From Tubulanus polymorphus (Eukaryota; Nemertea; Palaeonemertea; Tubulaniformes; Tubulanidae), in the NCBI RefSeq assembly GCF_964204645.1, contig NC_134034.1:8551414-8615413 (forward strand): a DNA stretch of 64,000 nt, written 5' to 3'. Under the pieces are notes generated by a model. It was not told where the DNA came from, made no database searches, and saw only the letters and a program-made list of their open reading frames with translations. Positions 58,216-64,000 of this stretch are shown piece after piece. Numbering within the stretch: the first letter of the stretch is position 1; each line of letters starts with the position of its first letter. Made by a program: the position numbers and the translations under genes.

Positions 58216-58257
58216 ATGTCTGGCCGAGGCAAGGGCGGTAAAGGAAAGATAGCCTAG
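58216..58257 (+). pseudogene. Histone H4 (or H2A) first codons, broken
   Basis: ATG then SGRGKGGKGK, then ATA GCC TAG. The first ten residues after Met-1 equal the start of H4 (next expected LG-K-G-G) and of several H2A proteins. The divergent H3 promoter favours H4. The match ends after GGCGGTAAAGGA (codons for GGKG), and non-histone DNA preceding a Tx1-like LINE follows. Confidence 0.88.
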
Positions 58258-58612
58258 TCGTGTCGCCAGTTGCGTTCGTCGCCCTTACTCGGCGCCCGAC
58301 TCGTCTAACTCTCCAGGATTATAAATTATCGTGCTCAGAATCGGAGCGACAGTTTATCTTGTGTTTTCTGCTGGATCTAATTACACCCGGATTTATCATT
58401 TCGGAGCCACATCGCTTCAAGCGCTTCTGGATCTAGCTGCATATGTTTTCCACGGGAAAAGGACAAACCAGCGTAAAACCCTTTTTTATACTCATCCACG
58501 CACTTGTTCCTGGAAAAATTAATTAAAAAGAATTTCATTAAACTAACATTTTGTTATTATTACTTGTTGTATTAACCTTTTGTCTTCCTTTCTTATAGCC
58601 ATTGCACAGACA

Positions 58613-59535
58613 ATGACGATCCTCCTGAATAGATCGAGGACTTTGGGCATCGAGAGCACGTATTCTCTCCAAGACTGGACACGAAAAAGATGTCATCAGC
58701 CTATTACATGCCCAAGATATACACTTGAGCGAGATCGCTCAAATATCCCGCTTGGGTAATCACATTTACGAAGTGTCCTTCTCAAACCCCGAAAATGTCA
58801 CTTCTATCGTCAATGACAACGAAGACACTGACATCATTCATAAAGGTATATCAGTGCGACTTAAACGCGCTGAAAATGTTACCACGGAATCTGACCAACT
58901 TACCTACCTCCATATCTACGGGACGCCTTACGAAATGTCAAGGGAGGACATAGAGCTCCTCAATCAATATGGCTTCTTAGCTAAGTCGTACAAACGCGGA
59001 ACATTACGAGAACACCCACATATATTCTTGGGAGTACGACACTTCGCCGGTATAATAAAACAACCAATCTTTCGGACGATGTACGTTAAGAAAACCCGGC
59101 TAACTATAAAATACGAAGGCCAAGAAATTCAGCCCCCCCCCCCCTCTGTTATAACAGAAACCGCGGACATATAGCTCGCGACTGCCTGGTAACAACCCCG
59201 AAAATGCGATAAACCTACAAACCGAGACCTTTTCGTACACAGACGTGGCTAAGATCCCACTACCAAATCCAACTCAAGACGAACTTGACCTACCCGAAGA
59301 ACATAAAAGCCTAGCCCCTGAAAGACAAACTCAAGACACAAGTTTTCAATCTATAGATAATAACGATATTTATTACCAGGAGCTAAAAAACCTACCCCTA
59401 TACGAGGATGACGTCGCTATCAATACTCTGGAAGCCTTTGTGTCAGGCCCTACCCAGAAAACATCGACGTCTAGTGGAAAAAGACAACATGTGACGCCTA
59501 GTAGAAAAAGAGGAAAAACGAAGAGCACTATATAG
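58613..59535 (+). pseudogene. Tx1-like LINE copy 2, ORF1
   Basis: ATG at 58613 (MTILLNRSRTL, close to MTTLLDRSATL of copy 1). One frame change leads to 58725-59174 with EIAQISRLGNHIYEVSF, YGTPYEMSREDIELL, KRGTLREHPHIFLGVRHFAG and FRTMYVKKTRLTIKYEG. A run of 12 C (from about 59130) breaks the frame before the knuckle. In the correct frame it reads CYNRNRGHIARDC, one residue short, with a cysteine ligand lost. The C-terminal tail (59245-59535) ends GKRQHVTPSRKRGKTKS. Confidence 0.8.
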
Positions 59536-59555
59536 ATATAGTCTCCACTATATAG

Positions 59556-60290
59556 ATGTCAGACGAGACCAAACAACCCCCTCCATGTTTGCTCTCTAAA
59601 TACGGAGGGCCTGTCGACCAAAATTACAAACATAGTCCACCAATTAAAACACTACTCAAACACAATTAAGCTCCTCCAAGAAACTCACAATCTTAGCCTT
59701 AAACATTTTACATACCTAGAAAATAAACTCCGCATAATGATCTACAACAACCCGGGTACAAAACAACAAGCAGGCGCCATAACTACGTTTCCAAATTATC
59801 TACTTGCACCCTACTATACAACCTTAGAAATTCTTATACCAGGCCGACTCTCCACCCTTAAAATCAACGATAAAGATAATAGAACTCTACTACAAATCTA
59901 TAACAAATATGCACCATCCGTATATGCAACCTTAACACTTCTTTGAAGATCTCAATGAAAAAATAAATACAAATAACATCCCCATCATTGTAGCAGGCGA
60001 TTTTAAAATGATTCTCCAACCCATAGATAGCAGCAAATATCAATTAGTTAAAAATACAAAATCAGTTCTCCAAGCCCTGACCCTTATCATATCAAACAAC
60101 ATCCTAACAGACGTTTTCAGATATAATCACCCAAATAAACAAGAATTCACACGCACACCTAGAGGAAAATCCATCCATCGCCTAGCATCGACACGCCTCG
60201 ACAGAATATATACTAACGATACACATATATTAAACTCATCGAACATAGAACACATACTTAGACCCTTCTCAACCACTGTGCCGTATTAAT
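59556..60290 (+). pseudogene. Tx1-like LINE copy 2, AP endonuclease
   Basis: The endonuclease that would nick the target: CSLNTEGLSTKI, then KLLQETHNL with the catalytic glutamate, AGDFKMILQP (usual GDFN, Asn replaced by Lys), RLDRIYTND and HILRPFSTT (usual S-D-H lost). Frames change near 59945. It must once have defined target choice; now two catalytic motifs are altered. Confidence 0.78.
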
Positions 60291-60399
60291 AACCATTCCC
60301 TTCCTGATCCCAATACCTACCGTTAAAACCCACACAGGCAAGAACCCAGACTTCTGGAAATATAACAACTCAATCCTAACCCACTTAAAATAAGAGAAA

Positions 60400-62060
60400 A
60401 CATACAAGCCGAAATCGAACTATACATTAACCATAAGAAAACCTTAAAACCTCCATAAGACTCGTGGGATGAATTAAAAACCAATTTCAAAAACATCATA
60501 ATCAAAACCTCCAGCCAAATCAATATAGAGCATTTAAACCAGGAAAAAGAACTAAACGAACAACTTATAACCAACACACAGATCTATAATAACACCAAGT
60601 GTAAACAAACACTCATCGAAATCAATCAGCTAAAAGAACAAATTAACAAATTGCAACTATATAGGAATAAAGGTCACCAGATACTATCCGGAGCCAAAAC
60701 TCTCTTAGAAAATGAAAATAGTCCTCTATACATCCGAAAACTCTTAGACACTAACAATAAAAAAGCGCAAATTTATTCCCTCCGAGATAAAAACGACACA
60801 CTACACAATAACCCAGAAAATATAAAAAAATCGCTGGAGAATTTTACCAGGAATTATACTCGAAATAAGATTTAAATGAAACCGACCAAGAAAATATCGT
60901 ATCATACACAGACAAAAAACTGACCTTAGAAAAACTTATATCGATAGAGGAGACTTCCAATGCCCTCAAAGGAATGAGTAACAATAAATCACCAGGCCCC
61001 GATGGACTAACTAAAGAGTTTTACCTAACCTTTTGGAATTCAATCGGACCCGAATTTACTGAATTGTTCAATAACATTCTTTTTTTAAATTCACTAACAA
61101 AGTCACAAAAAACCGCCCACATCAAACTTATTCCGAAAAAAGGCGACACAACGCTAATTAAAAACTGGCGACCAATTTCGCTCCTAAATATCGATTATAA
61201 AATTCTAACAAAAGTTTTATCAAATAGATAAAAAAACAGTTCTATGTCACCTAACACACCCTGGTCAGACTTGCGGCATACCTAACCGACAAATCTTTGA
61301 CAATATATATCTAGCCCAAGACATTTTCAATTTTTATAGAACCAAAAATACCGCCTACGCCATAATGTCAATAGACCAAGAAAAAGCTTTTGATCGATTA
61401 GACCATACCTTTTTGAAAAAAAGTAATCAAAAAACAAAATTTCGGCCCAAACTTCAGGAAATGGATAGATATTTCATATGAAAATCCAAATTCAAAAATT
61501 ATTATTAATCACCAACTCACAGATCCAATAGAAATACAACGAGGCGTCACACAAGGATGCTCACTATCTATGCAACTTTTTACACTATGTATTGAAATAA
61601 TAGGCAATATGATCCGACAAAATATAAATATTAAAGGAATTAGTCACCCCGGAGGGAAATCATGTACCAAATTAACCCAGTATGCAGATTACGTTAATAC
61701 CTATATTACATATCTGGATGGAATGAAATTAATTTTTAAAAATATATGACGACTATGGCTTAGCCTCGGGATCAAAGATAAGCAGCGAAAAAACCGAAAT
61801 CCTACTTACAAACCCCAATATTCAGAACCACAATCCAATAGAATATATAAAACCATACATAAAAATTCTCGGACTACCGATAGGACAAATTACAAATAAA
61901 GAACTTTGGACATCCATTATAGAAAAAAATAGCTAATACATTCAAGATCATGACCATTCGAAGCCTAAATTTCATTGAAAGAGCTAAACTAGCCAATACG
62001 TATATCCTCAGTAAATTATGGTAAATTGCTAAATTTCGGGAACCTCCAAAAGAATACATA
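60400..62060 (+). pseudogene. Tx1-like LINE copy 2, reverse transcriptase
   Basis: A linker region (60400-60900) is followed by RT. Motifs in order: NNKSPGPDGLTKEFYLTFW, IKLIPKKGDTTLIKNWRPIS, a frame change, IMSIDQEKAFDRLDH (motif A with the first catalytic Asp), QRGVTQGCSLSMQLF (motif B), and LTQYADYVNTYI (motif C). Motif C has YADY where YADD is required, so a catalytic aspartate is lost. Several stops and frame changes follow. The first RT block is at 60974-61231. Confidence 0.8.
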
Positions 62061-62410
62061 GATCTAATTCAAAATAAACGTTTTACTTTTAACTGGAACG
62101 GCAAATTAGCCATCATATCAAGTGAAAACATGTACCAGAGTATCGATAATGGCGGATGCAATGTAACCAACGTTGCAAAAAAATTAAAAACGCACCTCAT
62201 ACAGAAAATTTCTAGAATCCCAACATTAACGCAACAAAATATTAGGCCCCCCTTCGGCTCGGACCAACTCGAATCAAAAAACTAATACTCCACATTAAAA
62301 CTACCCCGATACCCATTAACCTAGTAGTACCCCCTTACAATAAAAACATTGCTACAATCCTCAACGAATTTGAAAAATCTAAAATTAAAATCTCTAACCC
62401 AGATACCAAA

Positions 62411-63298
62411 ATGAGAGATATCTACAAACCTCTTGTCTTGAACACTAACGCTATTACCAAAATTCAAAGTAGGATCCCTGTCCCAAATTGGAAAAAAGTC
62501 TGGAGTACAGCTTGGGGAAAATTCTTACTCAATACATATCAAGAACTTAACTTTCGAATAATTCACAACGCACTACCAGTTTCGAAAGCCAAATATCTAT
62601 CTAAATGTCCCCACTGCAAACTCAAAGAAACTATGAAACACGTTTTTATAGACTGTACATATACCAAAGAAACCCAAAATCACCTTAAAAAATATCTCCG
62701 AATTACCTCAAATTCCAAGATAGACTTGAACTATGAAATGGTATGCTATAACCACCTGAACTATACTCTTAAGTCAAAAACATTACAGCATGTGGAAATA
62801 TCTTAATCGCAAACACAATGATACAATAAAAATTTTTCCAATCCAAACCTTCAAAGAAGATATTAAAAAATGCAAAAATATTACACCGACCACGACTTTA
62901 CCATATACCCTTAATATCTTAAGCCGAAACACATATGAAATATACATCATAGCTATGTACAAAAGGTATAGCATCGATTCTATCAAACAGTCGTCTCAAG
63001 ACCGACACACAACTCTACTATCTAGTTATTTAACCTGTCCAAATATATATTACATTGCTATATGTCTTATTTTTTGCGTGCTTATACACACATGTCCATG
63101 TATGTGTATGCATTTCCATGACAACCGACAAGACTACCTCTATCGAAACCTGGCCCGACACACACGCTTTTAAAGAATACACAAATTCGAGTTGTATACA
63201 ACAGGCTGACTCGTACTACGACAACGGTTACCCGACACCCAAGCAGCAAAAACGACTGTCAGACATCCTACAATTCAAGACTAAGCATAAAGTAGATT
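62411..63298 (+). pseudogene. Tx1-like LINE copy 2, C-terminal zf-RVT region
   Basis: ORF2 C-terminal part: VWSTAWGKFLLNTYQELNFR leads to the zf-RVT zinc motif CPHCKLKETMKHVFIDC (C-x2-C-x7-H-x4-C). Then, in a new frame, PIQTFKEDIKKCKNI and a helical tail, and a last frame ending at a TGA at 63298. The region is typical of ORF2 in L1/Tx1-type elements. Confidence 0.75.
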
Positions 63299-63300
63299 GA

Positions 63301-64000
63301 TACGTAATGATCTTTCAAAGGCAAATATATACATATACATGTATATAGAAATGTGTATATCAGTACATGCATATGTACATGTATACCCCTCTTAAAAATG
63401 GAGTTCAAGATAGAAAAGCCAACTATTAGAAACCCGAATATATGCAGATATAAACTATATGTATACACCGCTCCGATCTCTTACATACAAGGAGTGCATC
63501 AAATAATTGCTTCTGCGTAAGCGATCCGCCAAAATCGTCCTTTGTATTCCCCTAGTCTATTGCATTTTTATGTATATTATATTTATATGAAGGAAAGAGT
63601 TTAACGGCTTTTCCATTCTTTAATCGCTTCTACGAGGATATTTTTTAACCATAAACTGTCAGATATCTGACAGTCTATCACCTCATAGATGATCGCCGTC
63701 ACGCCGTCTTTAAAAATCGGAAAATGTACTATTTGTATCTGTGTATATATGTAAAGCATAAAGCTCTACATTCTAGACGAATACTTTTAATTTGAAATTT
63801 AAAATCACTCTCCCCACCCCATGCATATACCGGTACCCCCAGTAGACACACGAGTGTAAAGTCGCACCACCCGGATTTCCATCGCCCCGACATTGACGAC
63901 GAAAATCTATGCAATGTTTGGTCTACATGGTGCACCGCTTACATACTACAGCTAGAGCATGGATCGGATAGCATATCCCAGCTCTTTTCTCTATATGAAA
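63301..64000 (+). other. LINE 3' sequence or flank, no gene
   Basis: AT-rich with TATACATG repeats (63327-63382) and CTGTCAGATATCTGACAG (63656-63673), an 18 base palindrome. No poly(A) tail or histone sequence is seen before the window ends, so the 3' end of the LINE may lie beyond it. Confidence 0.5.

Larger units (their letters stand above)
58246..64000 (+). mobile_element. Tx1-like LINE copy 2
   Basis: A long non-LTR element beginning immediately after the broken histone codons and running to or past the end of the window: a 5' UTR (58246-58612), ORF1 (58613-59535), ORF2 endonuclease, reverse transcriptase and C-terminal zinc region (59556-63298), and 3' sequence without genes. All ORFs are damaged. 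The RT wording (KSPGPDGLTKEFY, LIPKKGD) is that of the L1 superfamily, and ORF1/zf-RVT content suggests the Tx1 clade, several members of which are known to be target-specific (snRNA, 5S rRNA or tRNA genes). Confidence 0.8.

Noticed and set aside
63656-63673. 18 base palindrome CTGTCAGATATCTGACAG as a LINE 3' hairpin
   Set aside because: No matching hairpin could be checked in copy 1 because its 3' end is missing. Noted only.

Overview
This window comes from an AT-rich animal genome, most likely a marine invertebrate. The evidence is the repeat content: spliced DNA transposons, BEL/Pao and Ty3/gypsy elements, a Tx1/L1-like LINE, THAP, PHD, SWIM and YqaJ domains, and the first codons of a canonical histone H3 and of an H4 or H2A. 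The phylum cannot be fixed from this window. I found no intact host gene, tRNA or rRNA. Nearly everything is mobile DNA nested in older mobile DNA, and almost every reading frame carries stops or single-base frameshifts. The histone starts are the only clear host coding sequence, and both are broken.

Layout. (1) 1-18170: a decayed Ty3/gypsy element (Gypsy-1, plus strand, gag-PR-RT-RH-INT). It is split by a 7.0 kb long-TIR element without transposase (copy A, 1833-8874), by a TA-filled hairpin (9176-9446), and by a nearly complete second LTR element (11038-16494, minus strand) whose pol order is PR-INT-RT-RH, as in Gmr1-like elements. (2) 18486-24100: two minus-strand transposon relics with a BEL/Pao RT scrap between them. 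(3) 24289-27915: a plus-strand, spliced, PHD-containing transposon-like gene. (4) 28041-29179: a 1.1 kb TIR element. (5) 29180-31485: the integrase end of a BEL/Pao element and its probable 3' LTR. (6) 32256-32587: a histone H3 promoter and 15 codons. (7) 33237-43630: a CXC-domain gene family member bracketed by an inverted repeat and interrupted by copy B (34452-39670) of the long-TIR element. (8) 45340-46633: a Tx1-like LINE cut off in ORF2. (9) 46634-58257: a divergent histone promoter region (H3 promoter on minus; start of H4 or H2A on plus). It is opened by an ISL2EU-type transposon (46852-57652) carrying a THAP-DDE transposase and a SWIM/YqaJ nuclease; that element in turn hosts a hAT element (47181-52671) in its intron and a piggyBac relic (about 55270-56745) in the nuclease gene. 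(10) 58246-64000: a long Tx1-like LINE starting immediately after the broken histone codons.

Several insertions can be proved inside the window. The ISL2EU junction matches an empty site in the other H3 promoter copy at 32297. The Gmr1-like element carries a 5 bp target duplication and the host RT motif resumes on its far side. Copy B has a 4 bp duplication and the host frame joins across it. The most novel leads are the two histone genes broken at the same coding motif (GGK), one next to a LINE; the short palindromes inserted in one of two copies of the same transposon; and the CXC gene family as cargo of a possible undescribed mobile element.
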